In this document: positions 42,666 through 51,887 of the stretch, one piece after another
How the letters are laid out: every line of letters begins with the position of its first letter
How positions within the stretch are numbered: the first letter of the stretch is position 1
Source of the DNA: Planctomycetota bacterium
GTDB taxonomy: Bacteria > Planctomycetota > UBA8742 > UBA2392
Direction of reading: 5' to 3'
DNA: 64,000 bases
Assembly: GCA_016712285.1 (NCBI GenBank)
Contig: JADJRK010000001.1
Span: 1,364,001 to 1,428,000 of the forward strand
The notes under the pieces: generated by a model
Database searches by the model: none
Seen by the model: only the letters and a program-made list of their open reading frames with translations
Told to the model about the DNA's origin: nothing
Position numbers and translations under genes: made by a program

Positions 42666-43652
42666 GTGGCGCTGCAACGCTACAACGCCGAGTACATGCC
42701 GCCCGCAACGATCGCCCTGATCATTGCCAGTGTGGCCGTGGCGATGCTGGACATCGCCAATGGCGGCCTGTTCGAGCGCCTGCTGTGGGCGCGCGGCATC
42801 GACATCCAGTACGGCCAGTACTGGCGTCTGCTGGGCGCGGCGTTTGTGCACGCCGACATGATGCACATCGCCTTCAACATGTACGGGCTGTGGGTGCTGG
42901 GCGTGATCTTTGAACGCCTGCAGGGCTGGCGCGCCACGCTGATCGTGTACTTCGTGTCGCTGTTCGGATGCTCCGGCTTGACGATGGTGTTCTACGACCC
43001 GATGACGCCGGTGGTGGGCGCATCCGGCGCGGTGTACGGCATGTTTGGCGCGGTGCTGGCGTTCTTCTTCGTGAAAGCCGGCGGACGGGTCAGCGGACTG
43101 TGGGAGATCCCCCATGCGCGCATGCTGCTGATCTGGCTTGCGTTGGGTGTGTACCAGAGCTTTATGCCGGGCGTCAGCTTGCTGGGCCACCTTGGCGGAT
43201 TCGTGCCGGGTGTCGTGCTCGGCATCTACTTTGAGCAACGCTACGCCCGCAAGCTCGACCTGTGGCACAAGCTGGGTGTCGGCATGACCGTCGCGGCCGT
43301 CATCTTCTTGTGCGTGTTTGCATGCGTGCCAGTCACGCGCTCAAGCTGGTACTCAGTGCGGGCGCTGCGCGCTTTTGAAAACGGCGACCTTGAACGTGGC
43401 GACGAACTGCTGGCGCAGGCCGGCCGCAGAAGCCGCAACAAAGTCGGCGCGCAGCTGCTGTTCGTGCACGTGACCGTCTGGCGCCGCTATCACCAAGCCC
43501 AGCCAAAGCAGTACCCGGTTTCTGTACTGCGACGGCCGCTTACGCATTTGGACGGAGTCCCTAATCCGGGAAGGTTCGGGAGGTGGTACGACTTCGAGAG
43601 CGACCCCGAGGATGACGCTGAAGCGCTTGAATCGGAATCATTCGCACCCTAG
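42666..43652 (+). CDS. Rhomboid family intramembrane serine protease
   Basis: 328 residues from GTG 42666, directly behind tsaD. Six or seven hydrophobic segments. The L1-loop WR (YWRLLGAAFVHADMMHIAFNMYGLW), catalytic serine in VVGASGAVYGMFG and catalytic histidine in LLGHLGGFVPGVVLG are all in place, so an active protease is predicted. The C-terminal 90 residues form a cytoplasmic extension ending in an acidic tail. Rhomboids include the rhombosortases that cut GlyGly-CTERM tails; whether this one acts on the tailed proteins of this window is speculation. Confidence 0.92.
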   Translation: MALQRYNAEYMPPATIALIIASVAVAMLDIANGGLFERLLWARGIDIQYGQYWRLLGAAFVHADMMHIAFNMYGLWVLGVIFERLQGWRATLIVYFVSLFGCSGLTMVFYDPMTPVVGASGAVYGMFGAVLAFFFVKAGGRVSGLWEIPHARMLLIWLALGVYQSFMPGVSLLGHLGGFVPGVVLGIYFEQRYARKLDLWHKLGVGMTVAAVIFLCVFACVPVTRSSWYSVRALRAFENGDLERGDELLAQAGRRSRNKVGAQLLFVHVTVWRRYHQAQPKQYPVSVLRRPLTHLDGVPNPGRFGRWYDFESDPEDDAEALESESFAP

Positions 43653-43669
43653 AACGTGCGCGGTGAACC

Positions 43670-44950
43670 ATGGCCAGCAACCTTGAGGCCTTTGAAGAAG
43701 CGCGCAAATACATCGCGGGCGGCGTGAACAGCCCGGTGCGCGCCTTTCGCGCCGTCGGCGACACACCGCTGTTCTTCGCGTCCGGCTACGGCAGCAAGGT
43801 CACCGACATCGAAGGCCACGAATACATCGACTACGTCGGCTCGTGGGGCCCGCACATCCTGGGCCATGCCAGCGAGCCCGTGATCACCGCCATCACGCGC
43901 GCGGCCCGCTCGAGCACCAGTTTTGGCGCGCCCACGGTCAGCGAAACGGTGCTGGCGCGACTGATCGTCGAAGCGCTGCCTGGCGTTGACCGCGTGCGCC
44001 TCACAAACAGCGGTACCGAAGCCACCATGAGCGCGCTGCGCCTGGCGCGCGGCTTTACCGGTCGCAGCCTGGTGGTCAAGTTTGCCGGCTGCTACCACGG
44101 CCACGTCGACAGCCTGCTGGTGGCAGCGGGCAGCGGCGCGCTGACGCTGGGCAATCCTGACAGCAAAGGTGTCAGCGATGCCGTCGCTCAGGAAACGATT
44201 GTGCTGCCGTACAACGACGTCGGCGCGATCGAGCACGCCTTCCAGAAGTATGGCGACCGCATCGCCGCGACGATCATCGAGCCAGTCGCCGGCAACATGG
44301 GCGTGATTCCGCCCGTGCGCGGCTACCTGGAAAGTGTCGCTGCCATCACCAACGAAGCCGGCGCAGTCTTCATCATGGACGAAGTGATGACCGGCTTTCG
44401 CGTGGCTTGGGGCGGCGCACAACGCCTGCTGGAACACAAGCCCGACCTCACGGTGCTGGGCAAGGTGATCGGCGGGGGCATGCCGCTGGCGGCCTTTGGC
44501 GGGCGCGCAGACATCATGGCTGCGCTGGCCCCCGATGGCCCGGTGTACCAGGCGGGCACGCTCAGCGGCAACCCTGTCGCGGTGTCAGCGGGCATTGCAG
44601 CCCTGACTCAGTTGCGCAACAACCCGGGCATCTACCGCCGGCTTGAAGTGCTGTCGGCGCGCCTTGAGCATGGCTTGCGCACGGGTGCGGCGCGCTGCGG
44701 CGTGCCGGTGTACCTGGCGCGGTGCGGCAGCATGTTGACGCTGTTCTTCCAGGATGGCCCGGTACGCAACCTTGCCGATGCCAAACGCAGCGACACCAAG
44801 CGCTTTGCGCTGTTCCACAAGATCATGCGCGAGCAGGGCCACTATCTGCCGCCCAGCCAGTTCGAGGCATGGTTCGTGAGCAATGCCCACACGTTCAAGG
44901 ACATCGACGCCACCATCGACGCCGCCGAACGCGCCTTTGCCGAACTATAA
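43670..44950 (+). CDS. hemL: Glutamate-1-semialdehyde 2,1-aminomutase
   Basis: 426 residues. PLP enzyme making 5-aminolevulinate in the C5 pathway of tetrapyrrole synthesis. YIAGGVNSPVRAFRAVGDTPLFF is the HemL signature. FAGCYHGHVDSLLVAAGSG, IIEPVAGNMG and FIMDEVMTGFRVAWGGAQ (Asp for PLP) follow, as does the Schiff-base lysine in LGKVIGGGMPLAAFGG. It ends GHYLPPSQFEAWFVSNAHT, as in the family. It starts 17 bases after the rhomboid gene, so tsaD-rhomboid-hemL may be one transcript. Confidence 0.97.
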   Translation: MASNLEAFEEARKYIAGGVNSPVRAFRAVGDTPLFFASGYGSKVTDIEGHEYIDYVGSWGPHILGHASEPVITAITRAARSSTSFGAPTVSETVLARLIVEALPGVDRVRLTNSGTEATMSALRLARGFTGRSLVVKFAGCYHGHVDSLLVAAGSGALTLGNPDSKGVSDAVAQETIVLPYNDVGAIEHAFQKYGDRIAATIIEPVAGNMGVIPPVRGYLESVAAITNEAGAVFIMDEVMTGFRVAWGGAQRLLEHKPDLTVLGKVIGGGMPLAAFGGRADIMAALAPDGPVYQAGTLSGNPVAVSAGIAALTQLRNNPGIYRRLEVLSARLEHGLRTGAARCGVPVYLARCGSMLTLFFQDGPVRNLADAKRSDTKRFALFHKIMREQGHYLPPSQFEAWFVSNAHTFKDIDATIDAAERAFAEL

Positions 44951-45001
44951 CATCCGCACATTCCGCAAGCCGAAACCACAGGCGTCAGCTAGCATGGTGC
45001 C

Positions 45002-46972
45002 ATGACCAGCGTTGCGCTGATCCCGTTTTCGACCCGCCTCGCGGAAGACCACGCAGCGCACATCGCTCGCGGTGTGACGCTGGAGCTTTCCGACTGGCTG
45101 AAAGCGCGCGGCGCTGACCCGCTGGTGCTGACCAGCGCGCAAACCGACGAAGATGGCGCATGGCGTAAACTGGTCAGCTTCGCCGACGAGTTGTCCGCGG
45201 AAACCGTCACCGAGTTCGTGACCGGCCTGGCCCGCGAAGGCGAAAACGTCAGCGGCGAGTTCAACATTGCCATCAGCGGCGTCGTGGAGCCGATGCTTGC
45301 CAGCGACACGTTTGACCGCGGCATCAAGTTGATCGTCACCGTCACAGACATTGGCGGCGCATTCTCGCGCGGGCGCTTTGTGGCCGAAGCCACGCAAAGC
45401 ACGTTTCGCGATGAGGTGCCGCGCCTGTTCAAGGAAGTCGCAAGCGCGCTGGGCCTGAACGCGACTCCTGACTACGACCCTGGTACGCGGCACTTCCAGG
45501 TCTGGTTGAACCTGTTGGTCACCCGGGCGCTCACGCTCGCCGCCGAAGTTGGCGCCGTGCCGCGCGATGCCAGCGGTTTGTATGAGCCCGCCCTGCAAGC
45601 TGCCAACCTTGACCCGGCTTGCCAGGCGGTGCGTGACCGGCTGGGTGAGTTGTGCCAGGTGCTGGTGCTTGAGCGCGGCTTCGAAGCCAAAGACGCGGCC
45701 GGCGCCCTCGAGAAAGTCATGCGCAAGGTCGGACCTGACTGGAAGAGCCACCGCGTGCGCGGTCAGTTGATGCTTGCGGCCGGCGACCCCAGCCAGGCCG
45801 CCAAGGCCTTTTGCCAGATCATCCAGGGGCGCTACGAAGCGCCCGCCAAAGCCGACCGCCAGCAGGCTGCTCTGCTGGCCGGCAAGGCGTTCAATATGGC
45901 CGAGCGCCACCTTGAGGCGCAGCGCGTGTTGAGACTGGCGATGGATGCCGACAGCCTGAAGGTCGAGGCGATTGTCGAAAGCGCCGCAAGCAGCGCCGGC
46001 CTTGGTGAATTGGTCGTCGCCGAGCGCCTGTGGCGGCGCGCCCTTGAGCTTGAGCCCCAGAGCATTTCGGCGCGGCTGCACCTGGCGCGATACTTTCGCG
46101 CGCGTGGCGATATCGAAAAGGCCACCGAGCAGTACAGCGCTCTGGTGAAATTGCCGGGCCTGCCCCGCGAAGTGTTTGCAGATGCCGCGGAGTTTTTTGT
46201 CGTAAACAGTCGCCACGAACAAGCCTTGCAGGCCGCCGAGCGCTACGCCGACGACTACCCGGGCGACGCGATCGCGCATGTGCTACACGCAAGCGCGCTG
46301 AACTCGGCGGGCCGGCACAAGCGGGCGCTGGCTGCGCTTGAGAAAGCCGAGTTGTGCGTCGGTGTCGGCGAAATGGACGACCTGGTCAGGCGCCAGCGCC
46401 GCTTCGCCGAGCACCCGGACGCCGAGACGCGCTTTCGCAAGCTGGCGGGCGAAGCGCTGGAAGGCGATGCGCTCGAGGCCGAAGTCGGTCTGCGCCAGTT
46501 GCTGAACCAGTTTGAAGACTTCTACGAGGCGCAGATGTTTCTCGGCATCGTCCTGCGCCGCCAGGAAAAGTGGGAGCAAGCCCGCGACGTACTCGAGGGC
46601 CTGCGCACGCGCAACCCGCTGCCCGGCATTGATAAAGAGCTGACAGGCATTTACAGCCGCCTGAACCAGCCGGCAAAAGTGCTCGAGTGCGCCAAGCGCG
46701 CCATGGAAGCGGCGCCGGAAGACCCGACACTGTTGACCAACTACGCGGCTGCGTTGCTGGAGAACGACGAAGTCGATGAAGCAATGAAGTACGCGCAACG
46801 CGCCGACTTGCTGATGCCCGGAGACGACCCCACGCGCAAGCTGCTGGAACTGATCGAGCTCAGGATGCGCAAGCGCGGACTGATTCGCAACTTTCGAGCC
46901 GTGATCAAAGAAGCCACCGGCTGGTGGAAAGCTACGCGGCGCAAGAAGCAAGACGACCCAGAGGCAAAGTAG
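45002..46972 (+). CDS. TPR-repeat protein
   Basis: 656 residues without signal peptide. Residues 1-160 look like an alpha/beta domain similar to the TolB-N/adenylate-cyclase-associated type seen before TPRs (VALIPFSTRLAEDHAAHIARGVTLELSDWL). The rest is helical repeats, best seen in LVVAERLWRRALELEPQSISARLHLARYFRARGDIEKATEQYSALV and PAKVLECAKRAMEAAPEDPTLLTNYAAALLENDEVDEAMKYA. A scaffold role is likely; partners unknown. It follows hemL by 51 bases and ends before a strong hairpin. Confidence 0.85.
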   Translation: MTSVALIPFSTRLAEDHAAHIARGVTLELSDWLKARGADPLVLTSAQTDEDGAWRKLVSFADELSAETVTEFVTGLAREGENVSGEFNIAISGVVEPMLASDTFDRGIKLIVTVTDIGGAFSRGRFVAEATQSTFRDEVPRLFKEVASALGLNATPDYDPGTRHFQVWLNLLVTRALTLAAEVGAVPRDASGLYEPALQAANLDPACQAVRDRLGELCQVLVLERGFEAKDAAGALEKVMRKVGPDWKSHRVRGQLMLAAGDPSQAAKAFCQIIQGRYEAPAKADRQQAALLAGKAFNMAERHLEAQRVLRLAMDADSLKVEAIVESAASSAGLGELVVAERLWRRALELEPQSISARLHLARYFRARGDIEKATEQYSALVKLPGLPREVFADAAEFFVVNSRHEQALQAAERYADDYPGDAIAHVLHASALNSAGRHKRALAALEKAELCVGVGEMDDLVRRQRRFAEHPDAETRFRKLAGEALEGDALEAEVGLRQLLNQFEDFYEAQMFLGIVLRRQEKWEQARDVLEGLRTRNPLPGIDKELTGIYSRLNQPAKVLECAKRAMEAAPEDPTLLTNYAAALLENDEVDEAMKYAQRADLLMPGDDPTRKLLELIELRMRKRGLIRNFRAVIKEATGWWKATRRKKQDDPEAK

Positions 46973-46990
46973 TCGCAGGCCCCAACAGAG

Positions 46991-47020
46991 AGCGGCCCCG
47001 GCATCAGTGCCGGGGCCGCT
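46991..47020. terminator. Strong GC hairpin between convergent genes
   Basis: AGCGGCCCCGGCA, loop TCAG, TGCCGGGGCCGCT: a perfect 13-bp stem. No T-run on either side. It sits 19 bases after the TPR-gene stop and 30 before the end of the convergent Kelch/Ig gene, so it probably blocks both transcripts. Confidence 0.65.
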
Positions 47021-47050
47021 GCGTGTGATGCAGTTGCTGTCTTCGTACCA

Positions 47051-49897
47051 TTACCGGCGCGACGCAGTTCTCCGGTGCACGCGCCCGCCAAGCACAATCA
47101 ATGCGGCAACAGCCAGCAGCAACCACCATTGCGCTGCCCGGCCGCCGTTGGCTGTGCAGCCCTCGCCCGGCCCACTTCCGCCGCCATCGGATGCGGTTTC
47201 CAGAATCACGATGTCGAATGTCTGGGTATCGCTGCCCCAGCCGTTGTCGGCTGTGATCACGACGTTGACCGTACCGGTTTGCCCGGGCAACGGCATGCCG
47301 CTAAGCACGCCTGCCAGCGGGTCAAGCACAAGCCACGCCGGCAGCGTATTGGACGAATACGTCGCGGAGGGCAGTCCCTGCGCCACGATCTGGTACTGGT
47401 AAGTCTGCCCCGCGACTACGCTGGTCACCGGCAAGCTGGTGATCTGCGCGGGCGTGCCGGCAACATCGATCTGGAAGGACTGCTGCGCATCGGGCGGCGT
47501 GCCGTTGCTTGCGATAATCGTGATGACGCCGCTTAGCCCGATGTCTGCAGCACCGGGCGTGCCGGCCAGCACACCGGTGACCACGTCAAAGTTCAACCAC
47601 GCGGGAAGTCCCGTCGCACTGAAGACCGGGGCGGGCAAGCCTCCCGTCGAAACCACGGTGTAGGAGTAAGGCAGACCCGCCGTGGCGGTGAGTGGTGGCG
47701 TGCTCACGAGTACCGGCGCAACGCCAGCCACGGAGATCTGGAACATCTGGGTATCGAAGCCCGCGTCGTTCGACGCCGTCACGGTGATCATGCCTGTCAC
47801 GCCTACGTCGGCGCCGCCCGGTGTCCCGGATAGAACACTGCCGCTGAGCGTGAGCCATGACGGAAGGCCGCTGGCGCTGACGACCGCGGTGCTGCCCGCC
47901 GACAGCACGTCATAGCTGTACGCGCTGCCCGCCGTCGCGCTTGTCACGGGCGTGCTGACGATCTGGGGGGCAATCGTCAGCGACCAGACTTCTGACACTG
48001 GAAAATGAACGCCGTAGACCATCCCTGTTGCATAACGCCCGCCCAGCATCCACAGCTTGGTGTCAAAGGCCATCAGGGTGTGCTCGGCGCGCGCAGGCCA
48101 GAGGGTGCTCGATTCCTGCACCCACGTATTGCCGTCGATCGACGACCACAGGTCTTTCACGGCCCATCCATACGAAGCTGTCCGGATTCCACCGGCGACC
48201 CACAGACGCCCGTGTGCAGCAACCGCCGAATGTGCATATCGGGCAAGCCAGCCGGCCGCCGCGGTCTCCTGTGTCCAATTGATGCCGTCTGTGGATGACC
48301 ACACGTCGTTGCTGTCGGTCGTGCCATCGGTACCGCCCATGACCCACATGCGGCCAGCGAACACCGTGGCTGTGTGTCCTGCACGCGCGGACCAGCCGGC
48401 CTGCATGGTCTCGCGCGTCCAGTTGATGCCATCGGGCGATGACCAAACGTCACCTAGACAGGCATAGCCATTGAAACCGCCGATCACCCACATGCGGTTG
48501 TCGTACACCACGCTGGCGTGGCCGTCGCGAATGCCCCACATGGATCCTGTTGTGCTTGATTGCACCCAGTTGATGCCGTCCGTGGACGACCAGATGTCGT
48601 TGAACTTCAGCGCCCCCTGCACCCCGTCCGCCCCGCCCATCACCCACATCCGGCTGTTGAACACGACGGAGGTGTGCCCCGCCCGCGCAGCCCAATTGGC
48701 TGCGGGCGTCGCCTCGGCCCAGTTCACGCCATCCAGCGACGACCAGACGTCCTGCTTCTGCGTCAGCAATCCGGTTGTGGTGCGGTGCGAGCCCCCGAAC
48801 ATCCACATCCGGTTGTTGAACTCGAGCGACGTGTGCCGGGCGCGACCGGACCATGCGTCAAAGCCGCCGCTGGCAGTATCGCGTGTCCAGATCATGCCGT
48901 TCGCGGACGACCAGACGTCGGCAACGGCTTCACCGGGCGCGCCGCCCCCGTAAATGCCCCCGTTCCACATGCGGGCAAGCCCACCCATGACCACCAGGCG
49001 ATCGTTGAGCACGACAGCCGTATGCTCAGTTCGGTCAGCCCAACCGTAGCCTCCAGTTACCAGAGTCCAGGTGATGCCGTCCGGCGATGAGTACACCTCG
49101 CCGTTCGAATGCTGCGATGCCAGCGAGCCGAGCCCGTTGATGCCGCCAATGACCCACATCAAGCTGTTGTAAACCAGGGCGGTCGTTCCCGTGCGCGGCC
49201 CCCAGGTGCCGTTAGGAAATGCCGTGCTGGTCTTCAGCGCCCAGTTGGTGCCGTCGTAGGCCCACACGTCGTTCAAGTAGTAGAAGCCGCCCAAGCCGCC
49301 GACCACAAACAGCTCGTTGTTGTAAACGACGGCTGCATGTCCTGACCTGGCACTCCAGGGTGCGTTTGCCGATTGCGTCCAATTGATGCCGTCTGACGAG
49401 GTCCACACATCGTTCAAGTCGGCCCAGTACCCCATCTCACGACCGCCCAGCAACCACAATTCGCCGTTGTAAACCGAGACGGTGTGCTCGGCCCGCGCGC
49501 TCCACGCCGCTGCCGACGTCTCCAGGTTCCAGTTGATGCCGTCGGCTGACGACCATACGTCATTCAGACAAGTCCCGCCGGCAACGCTGCCGCCCAGCAC
49601 CCAGATGCGATTGTTGAAGACCACAGATGCGTGCTGCACGCGGGCAGACCAGCCCGGGCTGTCAGTTTCGAGTGTCCAGTCGGCAGCGTTCGCGGAAGAC
49701 CAGATCTCGCTCGATAGTGTGCCATCCACAAGGCTGCCACTCATCACCCAGGTCCGGCTATTGAACACGACGCTTGTGTGACCTTCGCGGGCTGTCCAGC
49801 CGGACTCGGCCTTCCACAGGCCGGACTGCGCGCTGAGCAAGCTTGCAACACCAAGGCAGATCGTTACAGCCAGCATCGTCAGGTACTTCGTAGTCAT
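47051..49897 (-). CDS. Secreted Kelch-repeat/Ig-domain protein with MYXO-CTERM-like tail
   Basis: About 948 residues from ATG 49897, with GGGAG six bases upstream. Signal peptide MTTKYLTMLAVTICLGVASLLSAQ. Residues about 25-620 are some twelve near-identical Kelch-type units, each with W-ARxxHTSVVFNxRMWVxGG and DVWSSxDGINW: two or more beta-propellers. Three putative-Ig domains follow (PQIVSTPVTSATAGSAYSY, APVLVSTPPLTATAGLPYSY, PAQITSLPVTSVVAGQTYQY). The end is GEGCTANGGRAAQ, a hydrophobic helix (WWLLLAVAALIVLGG), then RVHRRTASRR. This Cys-helix-basic tail matches those at 2848 and 56853. It is probably surface-exposed and anchored, and divergent from the XRE regulator at 50075. Confidence 0.88.
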   Translation of the reverse strand: MTTKYLTMLAVTICLGVASLLSAQSGLWKAESGWTAREGHTSVVFNSRTWVMSGSLVDGTLSSEIWSSANAADWTLETDSPGWSARVQHASVVFNNRIWVLGGSVAGGTCLNDVWSSADGINWNLETSAAAWSARAEHTVSVYNGELWLLGGREMGYWADLNDVWTSSDGINWTQSANAPWSARSGHAAVVYNNELFVVGGLGGFYYLNDVWAYDGTNWALKTSTAFPNGTWGPRTGTTALVYNSLMWVIGGINGLGSLASQHSNGEVYSSPDGITWTLVTGGYGWADRTEHTAVVLNDRLVVMGGLARMWNGGIYGGGAPGEAVADVWSSANGMIWTRDTASGGFDAWSGRARHTSLEFNNRMWMFGGSHRTTTGLLTQKQDVWSSLDGVNWAEATPAANWAARAGHTSVVFNSRMWVMGGADGVQGALKFNDIWSSTDGINWVQSSTTGSMWGIRDGHASVVYDNRMWVIGGFNGYACLGDVWSSPDGINWTRETMQAGWSARAGHTATVFAGRMWVMGGTDGTTDSNDVWSSTDGINWTQETAAAGWLARYAHSAVAAHGRLWVAGGIRTASYGWAVKDLWSSIDGNTWVQESSTLWPARAEHTLMAFDTKLWMLGGRYATGMVYGVHFPVSEVWSLTIAPQIVSTPVTSATAGSAYSYDVLSAGSTAVVSASGLPSWLTLSGSVLSGTPGGADVGVTGMITVTASNDAGFDTQMFQISVAGVAPVLVSTPPLTATAGLPYSYTVVSTGGLPAPVFSATGLPAWLNFDVVTGVLAGTPGAADIGLSGVITIIASNGTPPDAQQSFQIDVAGTPAQITSLPVTSVVAGQTYQYQIVAQGLPSATYSSNTLPAWLVLDPLAGVLSGMPLPGQTGTVNVVITADNGWGSDTQTFDIVILETASDGGGSGPGEGCTANGGRAAQWWLLLAVAALIVLGGRVHRRTASRR

Positions 49898-49971
49898 CGT
49901 TCGCTCCCGGGCTCGTGTGGGCGGCGTCGTTTCCACGCCTGCATGTGTTCAGAGTATCCCGGGCCGGCCCG

Positions 49972-49991
49972 TTGTTAACTTTCAGTAACAA
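49972..49991. promoter_or_regulatory. Inverted repeat TTGTTA-N8-TAACAA
   Basis: A perfect inverted repeat, 75 bases upstream of the Kelch gene ATG and 84 upstream of the regulator. Its TAAC/GTTA core resembles the half-sites of the repeat at 50025-50039, so it may be a second site for the same regulator. Confidence 0.45.
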
Positions 49992-50024
49992 GTAGTGTTG
50001 CGTGGCAGAAACGCTATATCTGTT

Positions 50025-50039
50025 GTAACGGAAGCGTTA
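50025..50039. promoter_or_regulatory. Inverted repeat GTAAC-N5-CGTTA, candidate operator
   Basis: GTAAC (50025-50029), five bases, CGTTA (50035-50039); the symmetry extends by flanking bases to TGTAACG...CGTTACA (50024-50041). It lies 35-50 bases before the regulator ATG and matches the site before the paralogue (1079-1093) in both half-sites and spacing. Confidence 0.55.
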
Positions 50040-50074
50040 CACTCGTCAGGTCTTGAAGAATCGAGGAGTCGACG

Positions 50075-51559
50075 ATGAAAACGCAGGACACGCGCGACGC
50101 AGCCCTGCACGAACGCATGCGCACGCTGCTTCGCGACCAGTCACAGGCGCGCATCGCCCGTGCGACCGGCCGCTCACGTACCTCATTGACCCGCTACCTG
50201 CAGGGCGCAAAGCTGCCGCTGGAGTTTGGCGTGGCACTGGTCGAAGAGTTCGGCGTCAACCCGGCCTGGCTGCTGACCGGGGAAGAGCCGGTGTACCTGG
50301 CGGACGTGCCTGCCGCGTCCAGCGAACTCGGGAATGACCTGCTTGAGATGATGCGGTCCATGGACCACGTGTCCAAGCTGAAGCTGGGCGCGCTGACCGG
50401 CAAAGGCCACGCGCGCGCGCTGCGCGACGTGTCGGAGATGCTTGACCGCTATGGCTCCCTGCGCGACCGGCTCAACCGCATGAGCGCGCCCATCCTTTCA
50501 GACCTGATTACACAGGCCGAGCAGGCAACCGTAGAGCGCAAGCTCGACCGCGCCCGCGCACTTGAGCGCGTGGCGTCACGAATCGAGCGTTTTTGTGACG
50601 ACCGCGACCTTTCCAACCGGCTGCTGTCGGTGCGCGCCTACATTTTTCAGTCCGACCTGATGATCGACCAGGCTGCGGAGTTGCGCTCGCATGCGTTTCA
50701 CGCGTGCCTGACGCTAGATGCAGACTTCGCAACCATCGCGCGTCCCGCACTGGGCCTTGCCCAGGCGCTGCACACAAATCAGTTCTGCTCCCGCGCACGC
50801 CGGGTGTGCAGCATTGCCATGTCCTACGCCGGGCCGAACGAGCGCGCCTCGCCGCCCTTCATCCGCCTGCTCAGCCAGGAAGTTGCCTTGCGCGTGGACC
50901 TGGGTGACTTCGAGTCCCTGGCTGAATCCGTCGAGCAGCTGGTGACCCTGAGCGCGGGGAATGAAGAGCGCGACCACGCCGACACCATGAAACTCTACTA
51001 CAACCTGCACCGGGGCATCTGGCGCCCGGAGGAACTTGCCGGTGCGAACATTCCTACGTTCTCTGGCGCAGCGATGCTGCTCAACGTTTGCTTTGTTACC
51101 GACGACGCAGACGTGATCGAAAGGGCGCTGCGGCGCGCCAGGTCCATGATGGACCCGCAAATGGTGCTGCAGCGCTACCACATCGGCCGCGGCGAGGACG
51201 TGCTGAACGCGCTGCGGGGCCGGCCCATCCCGGAACAGACGATTGAAGAACGGCTCTCAGGCCGGCGCACCGAAGAGCTGGGATTGTCCCAGGCAGTCAA
51301 TCGTGCCCACGTGCTGCGGTTGACCGGCGACAGCCGCGCCGCCGAGGTGATGCTGCATGCGCAGAGCCGCCTTGAGGAACTCCAGGCCGAACAGACTCCG
51401 CTGCCGGTGATGCTGGCGATGCACCTCAAGAACGTGCTCAGCTCAATCCCGAAGGCAGCGCGCAATCGCCGGCACCGGGCGCTGCGCGACAAGGCTGAAA
51501 AACTGTGCCGCGAACGCATCGCGCGAGGCTATGGGCTGTTGCGCATGCTGCTGGACTGA
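50075..51559 (+). CDS. XRE-type regulator with helical-repeat C-terminus
   Basis: 494 residues; GAGGAG six bases before ATG 50075. An N-terminal helix-turn-helix (QARIARATGRSRTSLTRYLQG) is followed by FGVNPAWLLTGEEPVYLADVP, as in CI-type repressors, but there is no LexA-like peptidase. From about residue 100 on, the protein is helical, TPR-like repeats (KLDRARALERVASRIERFCDDRDLSNRLLSVRAY). This matches peptide- or ligand-sensing Rgg/PlcR-like architectures in outline only. It is the full-length paralogue of the truncated gene at 1-1057. It is divergent from the Kelch/Ig protein; candidate operators lie at 49972 and 50025. Confidence 0.88.
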   Translation: MKTQDTRDAALHERMRTLLRDQSQARIARATGRSRTSLTRYLQGAKLPLEFGVALVEEFGVNPAWLLTGEEPVYLADVPAASSELGNDLLEMMRSMDHVSKLKLGALTGKGHARALRDVSEMLDRYGSLRDRLNRMSAPILSDLITQAEQATVERKLDRARALERVASRIERFCDDRDLSNRLLSVRAYIFQSDLMIDQAAELRSHAFHACLTLDADFATIARPALGLAQALHTNQFCSRARRVCSIAMSYAGPNERASPPFIRLLSQEVALRVDLGDFESLAESVEQLVTLSAGNEERDHADTMKLYYNLHRGIWRPEELAGANIPTFSGAAMLLNVCFVTDDADVIERALRRARSMMDPQMVLQRYHIGRGEDVLNALRGRPIPEQTIEERLSGRRTEELGLSQAVNRAHVLRLTGDSRAAEVMLHAQSRLEELQAEQTPLPVMLAMHLKNVLSSIPKAARNRRHRALRDKAEKLCRERIARGYGLLRMLLD

Positions 51560-51576
51560 AGCGGCGGCTTGCCCAC

Positions 51577-51611
51577 AAAAAAGCAAAGCAGCCCCGGCAT
51601 GGGCCGGGGCT
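51577..51611 (-). terminator. Intrinsic terminator of tRNA-Leu
   Basis: On the minus strand: AGCCCCGGC, loop CCAT, GCCGGGGCT (51611-51590), then GCTTTGCTTTTTT. It begins eight bases past the CCA end of the tRNA. The same stem also follows the regulator gene on the + strand, but without a T-run there. Confidence 0.85.
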
Positions 51612-51618
51612 GTGAAAC

Positions 51619-51705
51619 TGGTGCGCAGGGCGGGACTTGAACCCGCAATCCATTTCTGGAACCAGATCCTTAGTCTGGCGCGTATGCCAATTCCGCCACC
51701 TGCGC
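51619..51705 (-). tRNA. tRNA-Leu, anticodon AAG
   Basis: Type II tRNA with long variable arm, CCA encoded (51621-51619). Acceptor stem GCGCAGG/CCTGCGC; D arm GCGG-AATTGGCATA-CGC; anticodon stem CCAGA/TCTGG with loop CTAAGGA, which places AAG at 34-36; T arm GCGGG-TTCAAGT-CCCGC. Identity is leucine, decoding CUU and, if A34 is deaminated to inosine, further CUN codons. Bacteria normally use GAG here, so AAG is unusual. Confidence 0.92.
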
Positions 51706-51887
51706 GCGATTGGACCGGAAAGGTAACAGCGCCTCCCCCACTGTCAACGAGGCGAAGTTTCCCGCCGGGCCGTCTTTTCTCCGGCCTGGACGCCTTCGTT
51801 CGTATCCGTAGATCAAACACATTTCACGGATGCTTGACGCGCGGAACCATGCCAGACTAGAGTCCGCAGTCCAACACGGAGCCAGCG

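Noticed and set aside
42666..43652. Rhomboid as dedicated sorting protease for the tailed proteins
   Set aside because: It sits in a tsaD-hemL housekeeping run, not beside a tailed protein, and the tails carry Cys rather than the GlyGly motif of rhombosortase substrates.
47950..49800. Periodic nucleotide repeats resembling a tandem array
   Set aside because: They are the coding repeats of the Kelch units (DVWSSxDGINW), with protein-level conservation and variable DNA.
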